A stretch of DNA of 13,103 nucleotides from Candidatus Aminicenantota bacterium. GTDB lineage: Bacteria > Acidobacteriota > Aminicenantia > Aminicenantales > Aminicenantaceae. Position numbers and translations under genes: made by a program. Of this stretch, positions 1-6,841 are shown piece by piece. The notes under the pieces were generated by a model, which saw only the letters and a program-made list of their open reading frames with translations, was not told the origin of the DNA and searched no databases. The DNA lies in contig WTAW01000200.1 in assembly GCA_013139435.1 (NCBI GenBank), positions 1 to 13,103 of the forward strand, in the 5' to 3' direction. The stretch's first letter is position 1; each line of letters starts with the position of its first letter.

Positions 1-659
1 TGGTCGCTTTTGTGTTTGATTTTCTCACGCTCAGTCCCTTCCTTATCCTTTCCATGCTCATAGTAGGGCTGGGGGCCACATCTGTATCTAACCTGACATT
101 ACTAATGATCGCTTTTGTTTTTTTACTTCTCATATGTCTTATCTTTTTTCGAATCATCCCCCTTTCGATGATATTTCTGAAAGCCTACACATATCTTTTA
201 AAATCCCTGGGATTTGGAACAAAAAAATGGGCTGAGTCATCCGTACACAAGATCCGCCTTACAATCGACGGGCTGGAGCACATAAAGAACAGAAAGATCC
301 AATGGCCGCTGTTTCTTCTCTCGTTACTCATACGATTGGCAAAATACGGTTCTCTTTATTTCTTGCTTCTTTCACTCCTTCATAACCACGGTTTTTCTCT
401 TGCAAATCTGAGTTTCTGGAAAACCATCTTGGGAATCACTGGCGCAGAATTGACCGGGGCTCTTCCTATTAAGGGCATCGCTGGATTCGGGACGTGGGAA
501 TCAGGCTGGGCACTGACCTTTCAGTTGATGGACTTCGAGCAAAGAATCGCCATCCTCTCGGGCATCGGAGTCCACCTGATAAGCAACCTCTTCGAATATT
601 CACTTGGCATTCTCAGTATCCTTTTTCTCACCTTGCCATTCCTAAATCGTAAAAAGTAA
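1..659 (+). CDS. Flippase-like / lysylphosphatidylglycerol synthase TM-domain family membrane protein (5' partial)
   Basis: The reading frame is open to the left edge of the window, so the N-terminus is missing; about 219 residues are visible. The product is very hydrophobic, with roughly five to six membrane segments separated by short basic loops. Near the C-terminus it has GALPIKGIAGFGTWESGWA, followed by a long hydrophobic segment around HLISNLFEYSLGIL. This matches the 'P-x-G-x-G-x-(x)-E' signature of the UPF0104/YbhN/AglD-type family, related to the membrane domain of MprF. Family members are thought to move or modify lipid-linked substrates in the inner membrane; the substrate here is unknown. 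The protein ends with a basic NRKK tail, probably cytoplasmic. The 92 bp that follow hold only a weak AT-rich inverted repeat (AAAGAAA 661-667 / TTTCTTT 680-686), so I cannot call a firm terminator. The family is fairly sure, the specific role is not. Confidence 0.75.
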   Translation, partial: VAFVFDFLTLSPFLILSMLIVGLGATSVSNLTLLMIAFVFLLLICLIFFRIIPLSMIFLKAYTYLLKSLGFGTKKWAESSVHKIRLTIDGLEHIKNRKIQWPLFLLSLLIRLAKYGSLYFLLLSLLHNHGFSLANLSFWKTILGITGAELTGALPIKGIAGFGTWESGWALTFQLMDFEQRIAILSGIGVHLISNLFEYSLGILSILFLTLPFLNRKK

Positions 660-747
660 AAAAGAAATTCGCCAAAAGGTTTCTTTGGTTGCTGATCATT
701 CACAGTTTTTATTTCACATTTTACGTTTCAGGAAAGTTGTTTTGAGT

Positions 748-753
748 TATAAT
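748..753 (+). promoter_or_regulatory. Candidate -10 box upstream of tldD
   Basis: A perfect TATAAT overlaps the ATG at 752. No good -35 box lies 16-18 bp upstream (the bases there read roughly GTTTCA or TTTCAG). If this box is used, transcription would start near 760, which rules out translation from the ATG at 752 and favours the TTG at 845. It could be chance in an AT-rich gap. Confidence 0.3.
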
Positions 754-832
754 GAATTTGCGATTCCCATTTTCATTATTCACATCGCCTCGATCATCAG
801 GGATAAAGATTTTGGGCCAAAGGCCGGACCGT

Positions 833-836
833 GGAG
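833..836 (+). promoter_or_regulatory. Ribosome binding site favouring the TTG start of tldD
   Basis: GGAG lies 8 nt before the TTG at 845, a standard Shine-Dalgarno distance. The competing ATG at 752 has only GGAAAG about 15 nt upstream, which is too far. This site decides the chosen tldD start. Confidence 0.45.
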
Positions 837-844
837 AATCCGAA

Positions 845-2266
845 TTGAAACACTTGGTTTATGAGGATCATTTTCATCTCTCAGACTCAGACCTTCAAAA
901 AATCCTGCATGTCGCGCTCTCCCGAGGTGGAGATTTCGCAGAGATCTACCTCGAGCACAAATTGTTCAGCCTCATAAACATGGAAGAGGACATCATTAAA
1001 GAGACCTCAGAGAGCATCATCCTGGGTTTGGGGATCCGCGTGAACTCCGGTGAAAAAACAGGCTATGCATATACCAACGACATCTCCATCGAAAAGATCA
1101 AGAACGCCGCTCTCACTGCTGCTTCTATTTCATCGGAGATCTCGGCGCAAAATCCCACCTCCTTTTATTCCACTCCTCTCCCTCATAATTTTTACCCGGT
1201 GCTCGATCCCGCCCATTTGGCATCCTTGGGGGACAAGATTTCCCTTGTTCGCCAAACCTATGACGCCGCTCAGAAATTCGACCCCAAAATCAAAAAAGTG
1301 AAAGCCTCGCTCGTCGATCAGATCCAGCATGTCCGGATCGTCAACTCAGAGGGACTGTCCATAGCCGATAGAAGACCGCTCGTTAAATTGGTCTGTCTTG
1401 CTGTGGCCGAACACTCGGGGAAACGAGAAGCCGGTTATTGCGGGGGGGGCGGCAGAGTCGGATTGGAGTACTTTAAACACGTGCTCACCCCCAAAGGAAT
1501 CGGTCAAGAAGCGGCCAAAGAATCTTTGCATCTGCTGGAGGCCACAAGCCCCCCTGCTGGCGAGATGCCTGTTGTCCTCGCTCCTGGCCACAGCGGTGTT
1601 CTGATCCACGAAGCAGTGGGGCACCTGCTCGAGGCAGATTTTATCAGAAAAAAAACATCCATTTTCTGGGATAAGATGGGCAGTCAGGTGGGCCTGCCGA
1701 CCTTGACGATCTATGATGATCCCACTCTACCCAACTTTCGAGGCTCATATAACATAGACGACGAAGGAACGATCCCCAAAAAGACTCCTCTCATCGTAAA
1801 GGGAAAACTCGTCGGTCTTCTCCAGGATAGGCTTTCCTCTAGAATTATGGGTTTACCCGAGACAGGACACGGCCGCAGACAGGACTTCACCTGTATTCCC
1901 ATCCCGAGGATGAGCAACACGTACATCGACAAGGGAGAGTATGATCCAGAGGAGATCATTAAATCTGTGGACAAAGGCTTTTACGCCCAGAAATACCAGG
2001 GAGGACAAGTGGAGGACTCGGGAAAATTCACTTTCTCAGTGAGTTCGGGATTCCTCATAGAGAATGGACGTCTGACCTCTCCTGTAAAGCAGGCAACTCT
2101 TATAGGGACAAACATCGATATCCTCAACAAAATCGAAAAAATCGGTACTGACCTCCAATTCGGGTTTCAAACCGGAACCTGTGGAAAGGAGGGGCAGGCT
2201 GTGCCTGTAACGGATGGGTGTCCCACACTCAAAATCTCACGAATGACGGTAGGCGGACAATCATGA
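845..2266 (+). CDS. tldD: TldD family zinc metalloprotease (PmbA/TldD complex, catalytic subunit)
   Basis: TldD pairs with TldE/PmbA to form a protease that cleaves unfolded peptides inside its cavity. In E. coli the pair processes microcin B17 and degrades CcdA. The HExxxH metal motif is present as HEAVGH (H255, E256, H260 from the TTG start), and a late cysteine in TGTCGKEGQAVPV (C446) fits the third metal ligand of the family. Other family blocks are SGEKTGYAY near residue 70 and the terminal PTLKISRMTVGG. I chose the TTG at 845 because it has GGAG 8 nt upstream and gives 473 residues, close to the usual 460-480. The ATG at 752 would add 31 residues that do not align with known N-termini. 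The stop overlaps the pmbA start as ATGA, so the two genes are translationally coupled. A G8 run at 1442-1449 encodes part of a glycine stretch. Family assignment is firm; the start is less so. Confidence 0.93.
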   Translation: MKHLVYEDHFHLSDSDLQKILHVALSRGGDFAEIYLEHKLFSLINMEEDIIKETSESIILGLGIRVNSGEKTGYAYTNDISIEKIKNAALTAASISSEISAQNPTSFYSTPLPHNFYPVLDPAHLASLGDKISLVRQTYDAAQKFDPKIKKVKASLVDQIQHVRIVNSEGLSIADRRPLVKLVCLAVAEHSGKREAGYCGGGGRVGLEYFKHVLTPKGIGQEAAKESLHLLEATSPPAGEMPVVLAPGHSGVLIHEAVGHLLEADFIRKKTSIFWDKMGSQVGLPTLTIYDDPTLPNFRGSYNIDDEGTIPKKTPLIVKGKLVGLLQDRLSSRIMGLPETGHGRRQDFTCIPIPRMSNTYIDKGEYDPEEIIKSVDKGFYAQKYQGGQVEDSGKFTFSVSSGFLIENGRLTSPVKQATLIGTNIDILNKIEKIGTDLQFGFQTGTCGKEGQAVPVTDGCPTLKISRMTVGGQS

Positions 2267-3609
2267 CCAAGGCAAACTCGGGTTCTCCGTTGAAGGCACT
2301 CGCTGAAAACCTGGTGATGTTCGGGAGATCGTATGGTGCCGATGAGATCGAAGTCACTATCCTGGAAGGCACTGAATTCTCGGTCGATGTACGCTTGGGT
2401 GATATCGAGAATCTTTGCGAAGCAGGGTCTCGAGGCCTAAGTCTCCGGGTCATCAAGGACCAGAAAACAGCATATGCCTCCTCTTCTGACCTCGACAAGG
2501 TTCAGCTCGATAATCTTGTCGCAAATGCCATCAGACGCGCCGAGCTGGCCAGCAGGGATGAATGTGCCGGGCTTCCCCAGCTCGAGGGAAATCAGATTGA
2601 AACCTCAGCCCTTCTGCTGTATGATCCTGAGATTCCTGTCTTGGACCCTAAAAAAAAGATCGAATTGGCATTGGAGACGGAGAGGATCGGCCTGTCCGAC
2701 AAGAGGATCACAAATTCCCACGGAGCAAGTTTTGATACACGAGTCATTCGAACGACTCTTGTCAATTCCTCTGGTTTTTCCCTGGAATATGAGGAGACAT
2801 TCTGTTCTCTCGGTCTCGGGCTTCAAGCTGGGGAAACGGATAACAAAGTGGAAGGATCTTGGGCCTCCACCCAAAGGACCTTTAAAGATCTTGAAACACC
2901 CGAAAAGATTGCGTCAACATGCAGAGAAAGGACTGTTCGTCAACTTCACCCGCGCAAGATCCAGACACAGGTCGTTCCGGTTGTGTTTGAGCCTCCAATG
3001 ACGTCCTGGCTTTTAGGCTTCCTTTTTGCTTGTGTCTCTGGAAACGCCATCTACCAGAAAACCTCTTTCCTGACCGATAGACTGGGTGATAAAATTGCTG
3101 GCGACGCAATTTTCGTTTCGGATGATGGCTTGAAACCAGGCTTGCTGGGGACAACTCCGTTCGACTCGGAGGGAGTCCCCTCACAAAGAACGCAGATCAT
3201 TGAAAGGGGAATTCTTAAAAATTATCTCTGTAATACCTATGCCGCCAGGAAGCTCAATCTCAAGTCCACCGGGAATGCAGATGGTGGTGGAATCGGGCCA
3301 AACAATTTTTATCTCCATGCCGGGACTCTTCCCCCTCAAAAGATCATCTCGACACTGGATGAGGGGCTTATCCTTATCCGAACCATTGGACACGGCCTCA
3401 ATCCAATAAACGGGGATATATCCCGTGGAGCATTCGGTTTGTGGGTGGAAAAGGGGGAGATCGTCTATCCGGTCTCAGAGATCACGATCTCAGGAAACTT
3501 GGGAAGCATCCTGAACTCCATCGAAAAGATCGGAAACGACCTTGAATTCAGGAGTCCTATCGCCGGGCCGACGATCAAGATCAGTGAACTCACGATCGCT
3601 GGGGCCTAA
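2263..3609 (+). CDS. pmbA: PmbA/TldE family protein (partner subunit of TldD)
   Basis: This 448-residue protein is the paralogue of TldD that lacks the HExxxH motif, as expected of the non-catalytic TldE/PmbA subunit. Recognisable blocks are FDSEGVPSQRTQIIERGIL, then ARKLNLKSTGNADGGG, then NGDISRGAFGLWVEKGE with PVSEITISGNLG near the C-terminus. All of these are PmbA signatures. The ATG at 2263 overlaps the tldD stop in an ATGA junction, so the two subunits should be made together in equal amounts. An in-frame start at 2218 would add 15 residues inside tldD and is less likely. It is cytoplasmic, with no signal peptide. The gene converges on the nitroreductase gene, with only 18 bp between their stops. 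No peptide-antibiotic precursor gene is visible nearby, so housekeeping peptide turnover is the default role. Confidence 0.93.
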   Translation: MTKANSGSPLKALAENLVMFGRSYGADEIEVTILEGTEFSVDVRLGDIENLCEAGSRGLSLRVIKDQKTAYASSSDLDKVQLDNLVANAIRRAELASRDECAGLPQLEGNQIETSALLLYDPEIPVLDPKKKIELALETERIGLSDKRITNSHGASFDTRVIRTTLVNSSGFSLEYEETFCSLGLGLQAGETDNKVEGSWASTQRTFKDLETPEKIASTCRERTVRQLHPRKIQTQVVPVVFEPPMTSWLLGFLFACVSGNAIYQKTSFLTDRLGDKIAGDAIFVSDDGLKPGLLGTTPFDSEGVPSQRTQIIERGILKNYLCNTYAARKLNLKSTGNADGGGIGPNNFYLHAGTLPPQKIISTLDEGLILIRTIGHGLNPINGDISRGAFGLWVEKGEIVYPVSEITISGNLGSILNSIEKIGNDLEFRSPIAGPTIKISELTIAGA

Positions 3610-3610
3610 C

Positions 3611-3627
3611 GGAGTTTCCTTTACTCC
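3611..3627. terminator. Weak hairpin between convergent pmbA and nitroreductase genes
   Basis: GGAGT (3611-3615) and ACTCC (3623-3627) form a 5-bp stem around a T-rich 7-nt loop that fills the 18-bp gap between two convergent stops. There is no clear U-tract on either strand. The position fits a bidirectional terminator but the stem is short. Confidence 0.25.
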
Positions 3628-4212
3628 TTACTTCGCTCGAAAAACATTACGATGAATAACATCTTTGAGTGCTCTTTTGGGAACATGGAACCGCCCCTGC
3701 TCATCCTTCCAGTACTTGACTGAGTCGACCAATTCCTCGACCACAGGCTCTTCGGCCGGATAACCCAGAGCCAGGACTGAATCAATCCGATAGTTGTCAG
3801 GCACGGATAATATCTGTCTCAACCTGGCCCGATCGATGGAGAGAAGCCAACAACTCCCTATTCCCTCCTCCCAGGCAGTCAGGATCATGTTCTCCATGGC
3901 GGCCCCCACGTCCCATTCGTAACCTTGAGGGCGGATCTCTTTATTGATTAGAAAGATCACATAGGCTATGGGTTCTTGCCCGGAACACGGATTTCCTTCC
4001 GGGGCTATGTAGGCAGCCCACTTCAAACAGGGAAAAATCTGCTGTGTGATCGCCGCATCATCGATCACAATAAACTCCAAAGGCTGGAGATTCGCCCCTG
4101 ATGGTGCCAACCGTCCCGCGTTGACTAGTTTTTCTAGGATCTCTTTGGAGATAGGTCGAGGTTTAAACTGACGAATTGTCCTTCTCGATATGATCTTTTC
4201 ATAGACGCTCAT
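3628..4212 (-). CDS. Nitroreductase family FMN-dependent oxidoreductase
   Basis: This 194-residue protein matches the small nitroreductase fold, which uses FMN and NAD(P)H to reduce nitro compounds, quinones or flavins; the real substrate is unknown. The N-terminal SRRTIRQFKPRPIS (residues 9-22) is the FMN-phosphate-binding segment. APSGANLQP (36-44) is the second classic block, and ENMILTAWEEGIGSCWL (107-123) the third. The C-terminus ends in YWKDEQGRFHVPKR, a tail I associate with a subgroup common in anaerobes. The start is the second ATG, at 4212, because GGGGAGG sits 5 nt upstream of it. The ATG at 4233 adds seven residues and has no ribosome site. The gene reads towards pmbA and diverges from the acyl-CoA synthetase gene. 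Length is normal and no disruptions are seen. Confidence 0.9.
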   Translation of the reverse strand: MSVYEKIISRRTIRQFKPRPISKEILEKLVNAGRLAPSGANLQPLEFIVIDDAAITQQIFPCLKWAAYIAPEGNPCSGQEPIAYVIFLINKEIRPQGYEWDVGAAMENMILTAWEEGIGSCWLLSIDRARLRQILSVPDNYRIDSVLALGYPAEEPVVEELVDSVKYWKDEQGRFHVPKRALKDVIHRNVFRAK

Positions 4213-4298
4213 TTCTTCCTCCCCAAAATTCATAAAAGCGGCTGGTGTTCCCTTTCATCCGAGCCACGCAAACAGAAAAAGACAAAATTATTACGGTG

Positions 4299-4307
4299 AA
4301 TATAGCA
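4299..4307 (-). promoter_or_regulatory. Candidate extended -10 promoter for the nitroreductase gene
   Basis: On the minus strand the bases read TGC-TATATT, an extended -10 form. A TTGTTT that could serve as a -35 box lies 18 bp upstream (4323-4328). It would give a leader of about 80 nt before the ATG at 4212. Judged by eye only. Confidence 0.33.
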
Positions 4308-4408
4308 CAACCTTTTCAGAAAAAACAAGAGATGAAAATTCGAAAGATTGAAGCTGAAGTTTAACGACTGTTGATATTTTATTATTTCCCATTTTGCACT
4401 TAGAAATC

Positions 4409-4414
4409 TATAAT
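4409..4414 (+). promoter_or_regulatory. Candidate -10 box for the acyl-CoA synthetase gene
   Basis: A perfect TATAAT lies 34 nt before the ATG at 4449. The -35 region at normal spacing (near TTTCCC/TTCCCA) is poor, and a TTGCAC at 4394-4399 is too close (9 nt) to serve. A weak -35 suggests the promoter may need an activator. A perfect inverted repeat follows immediately at 4419. Confidence 0.42.
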
Positions 4415-4418
4415 GAAG

Positions 4419-4437
4419 AAAATCATCAAATGATTTT
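4419..4437. repeat. Perfect 8-bp inverted repeat at the expected transcription start (possible operator)
   Basis: AAAATCAT and ATGATTTT are perfect inverted copies separated by CAA. The repeat lies between the TATAAT at 4409 and the AGGAG ribosome site at 4438-4442 of the acyl-CoA synthetase gene. The size and placement fit an operator for a dimeric repressor. A leader hairpin next to the ribosome site is the alternative, although an AT-rich stem would be weak in RNA. Confidence 0.5.
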
Positions 4438-4448
4438 AGGAGATCGAC

Positions 4449-6572
4449 ATGAAAAACAAAGATAAGCTGGATGCGATATTCCATCCCAAAACCCTCGCAG
4501 TCATCGGCGCTTCCCGAAGCCCGGGAAGCGTGGGTTATTCTCTGCTAGCCAACATCATCGACAGCCGTTTCCAGGGTATTGTTTACCCTGTCAATCCAAA
4601 CGCTAAGGGGATCCTCGGAATCAAGTCCTATCCGAATGTCGACGCGATCCCTGATAGTGTAGACCTGGCCGTCGTCATTGTCCCCGCCCATCTTGTTCCA
4701 TGTATACTCGAAGAATGCGGCCAAAAAAATATAAAGGGTGCGATTGTCATATCTGCCGGATTTAAGGAGATCGGTGGAGAAGGGATCGAACTCGAGAAAA
4801 AAGTCAGAGACATCATCGCAAATTACAACATAGCCCTGGTCGGCCCAAACTGTCTGGGTGTGATCAGCGCGGATCCTTTCACCTCATTGAACGCCACCTT
4901 TGGCACTCAGATGCCTTTGGAGGGAAATATCGCATTTATGTCCCAGAGTGGGGCCCTTTGCGTGGCAGTCCTGGATTACGCTATAGAATCGAATGTCGGC
5001 TTTTCCAAATTTATCAGCATGGGAAACAAGGCAGGCCTCAATGAGAACGAATTGCTTCTCTATCTCAAAGATGATCCCAAAACCGATGTCATCCTGATGT
5101 ATCTTGAAGACCTAGTGGATGGCCGAGAGTTCATGTCTATTGCCAGAGAAATCACCACACATCCCAAAAATCCCAAGCCGATCATCGCGCTCAAAGCAGG
5201 TCGGACTCTATTGGGCGCAAAAGCGGCATCATCACACACAGGTTCACTTGCTGGTTCGGACAAGGTCTACAACGCCATCTTTGACCAGTGCGGTGTCCTC
5301 AGGGGAGACACTTTGGAAGAGATATTCGATTATGTCAAGGCTTTCTCCAGTCAACCCCTGCCTCCGGGCGAAAATGTCGCGATCATCACCAACTCTGGAG
5401 GGCCTGGAATACTGGCAACAGATGCCTGTATCCGGCATGGATTGAAAATCGCCTCATTTGCGCAAAGCACAAAAAAAACCCTAAAAAAAATCCTCCCTTC
5501 AATCGCCAGTTTGAATAATCCCATAGACTTAATCGCTGAGGCACAGCACAAACAGTACGAAGCTACACTCAATGAGATTCTAGCTCAGAAGGATATTCAT
5601 TCCGCCATGGTCATCCTCACCCCGACCGCTTTTACAGACGTGGAAAAAATTTCCTGGGCCATCGTCAAGGCGACTAAGTCACACAAAAAACCTATGGTCT
5701 GTTGTTATCTGGGCGTTTATGACGTCTCCAAAGGTATTGATATTCTCGAGCAGAATGGAATTCCTGCCTACAGATTTCCGGAATCAGCGGCAAAAGTGCT
5801 CTCCGTGATGACGAATTTCACTCGATGGCTCGCACGACCGAAAACTGGGATCAAAACATACGAAGTCAAAAAGACAAAGGCGAAAAAGACCATTCAGTCT
5901 GTCCAGGATCAGGGACGCGCTTTCCTGTTGGAACACGAAGCATACGATGTCTTGAAAGCTTATGGATTCCCCGTGATTCGATCGGAGATAGCGACAAATG
6001 CGCGTAAGGTCGAAGAGGCCGCGCAAAAACTCGGTTTTCCTGTTGTGCTGAAAATTGTCTCTCCCGATATCCTGCACAAATTCGACTTTGGCGGCGTTTT
6101 ACTCAACATCAAAAATAAAAAGGAGGTCAGAACCGCATATAAAACGATCATTCAAAATGTCAGGAAAAGGAAGCCGGATGCTAAGATTACAGGAGTCATT
6201 GTGGAGAGAATGGTCCCCCCAGGTAAAGAGGTCATCCTCGGGATGAACAGAGATCCACAATTCGGGCCCATCCTCATGTTCGGATTGGGCGGCACATACG
6301 TTGAGGCTTTAGAGGACGTGACCTTTCGATTGGCTCCCATCAGGGAACTCACGGCATCCATCATGATCAAAAAAACCAAAACGCATAAAATACTGGATGG
6401 ATTCCGCGGTGAACCAGTCTATGACCTCCAGGCCATCGAAGAGTGCCTCAAACGGCTCTCACAACTCGTGATAGATTTCGAGGAAATTAAAGAGCTCGAC
6501 ATCAATCCGCTCATCGTGTACGAAAAGGGCAAAGGTTGCTGCATTGTCGATGCACGGATCATTCTCTCTTAA
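4449..6572 (+). CDS. ADP-forming acetate/acyl-CoA synthetase, fused alpha-beta chain
   Basis: The predicted reaction is acyl-CoA + ADP + phosphate to carboxylic acid + ATP + CoA, a one-step energy-saving reaction in archaea and anaerobic bacteria. In the 707-residue chain, residues about 8-130 are the Rossmann CoA-binding domain (FHPKTLAVIGASRSPGSVGY). Residues about 150-440 are the succinyl-CoA-ligase-like part, with SSHTGSLAGSD carrying the phosphorylated histidine, H263. A Lys-rich linker (about 465-485) leads to a C-terminal ATP-grasp domain (about 485-707). That domain contains GFPVVLKIVSPDILHKFDFGGV and, later, ELDINPLIV, the usual metal/nucleotide segment. There is no C-terminal GNAT domain as in E. 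coli PatZ, so a metabolic rather than acetyltransferase role is likely. Substrate choice (acetate, branched or aryl acids) cannot be read. The second conserved histidine (H543) is present, but the usual Thr/Ser two residues later is Phe. The start has AGGAG 6 nt upstream. Confidence 0.92.
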   Translation: MKNKDKLDAIFHPKTLAVIGASRSPGSVGYSLLANIIDSRFQGIVYPVNPNAKGILGIKSYPNVDAIPDSVDLAVVIVPAHLVPCILEECGQKNIKGAIVISAGFKEIGGEGIELEKKVRDIIANYNIALVGPNCLGVISADPFTSLNATFGTQMPLEGNIAFMSQSGALCVAVLDYAIESNVGFSKFISMGNKAGLNENELLLYLKDDPKTDVILMYLEDLVDGREFMSIAREITTHPKNPKPIIALKAGRTLLGAKAASSHTGSLAGSDKVYNAIFDQCGVLRGDTLEEIFDYVKAFSSQPLPPGENVAIITNSGGPGILATDACIRHGLKIASFAQSTKKTLKKILPSIASLNNPIDLIAEAQHKQYEATLNEILAQKDIHSAMVILTPTAFTDVEKISWAIVKATKSHKKPMVCCYLGVYDVSKGIDILEQNGIPAYRFPESAAKVLSVMTNFTRWLARPKTGIKTYEVKKTKAKKTIQSVQDQGRAFLLEHEAYDVLKAYGFPVIRSEIATNARKVEEAAQKLGFPVVLKIVSPDILHKFDFGGVLLNIKNKKEVRTAYKTIIQNVRKRKPDAKITGVIVERMVPPGKEVILGMNRDPQFGPILMFGLGGTYVEALEDVTFRLAPIRELTASIMIKKTKTHKILDGFRGEPVYDLQAIEECLKRLSQLVIDFEEIKELDINPLIVYEKGKGCCIVDARIILS

Positions 6573-6644
6573 TATCAAGGCGAGATCCGATCCGTTCTTG
6601 TCCTTAATATGCCTCTACGTACATCTTAATTTCAATATCACGAA

Positions 6645-6661
6645 GCTGGAGGAACTCCAGC
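6645..6661. terminator. Perfect 7-bp hairpin downstream of the acyl-CoA synthetase gene
   Basis: GCTGGAG and CTCCAGC pair perfectly around a GAA loop, about 70 nt after the synthetase stop. No U-tract follows on either strand, so it is not a textbook intrinsic terminator. CCTTAAT at 6602-6608 and ATTAAGG at 6662-6668 form an outer complementary pair around it. It may be a terminator of another kind or a transcript 3'-end stabiliser. Confidence 0.4.
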
Positions 6662-6684
6662 ATTAAGGAAGCATGAAAATGGGA

Positions 6685-6712
6685 TTGACTTTATCTCTAG
6701 CGTATTTATAAT
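6685..6712 (+). promoter_or_regulatory. Sigma70-like promoter for the phosphatase operon
   Basis: TTGACT (6685-6690) and a perfect TATAAT (6707-6712) are 16 bp apart, the best promoter match in the window. Transcription would start near 6719, giving a leader of about 120 nt before the ATG at 6842, whose ribosome site is GGAGAG at 6833-6838. I recognise no riboswitch in the leader. Confidence 0.6.
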
Positions 6713-6841
6713 AAACTAATTAAAACATGTAGTATTTAGCTTGGATTATTCAAGAGTCGCGTTTGGTACAGATAAAAGCACAGCGTATGGAGCTGGGGCA
6801 CGTCACACCATGTATGGATAATCCGGGTTTTCGGAGAGAGA

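Noticed and set aside
2474..3001. 175-codon open frame on the plus strand inside pmbA
   Set aside because: It overlaps conserved pmbA coding sequence in another frame, with Ser/Pro/Arg-rich composition typical of a frame shadow.
845..3609. TldD/PmbA as part of a ribosomally made peptide-antibiotic cluster
   Set aside because: No small precursor gene, cyclodehydratase or exporter is visible nearby; these proteases are also common housekeeping genes.
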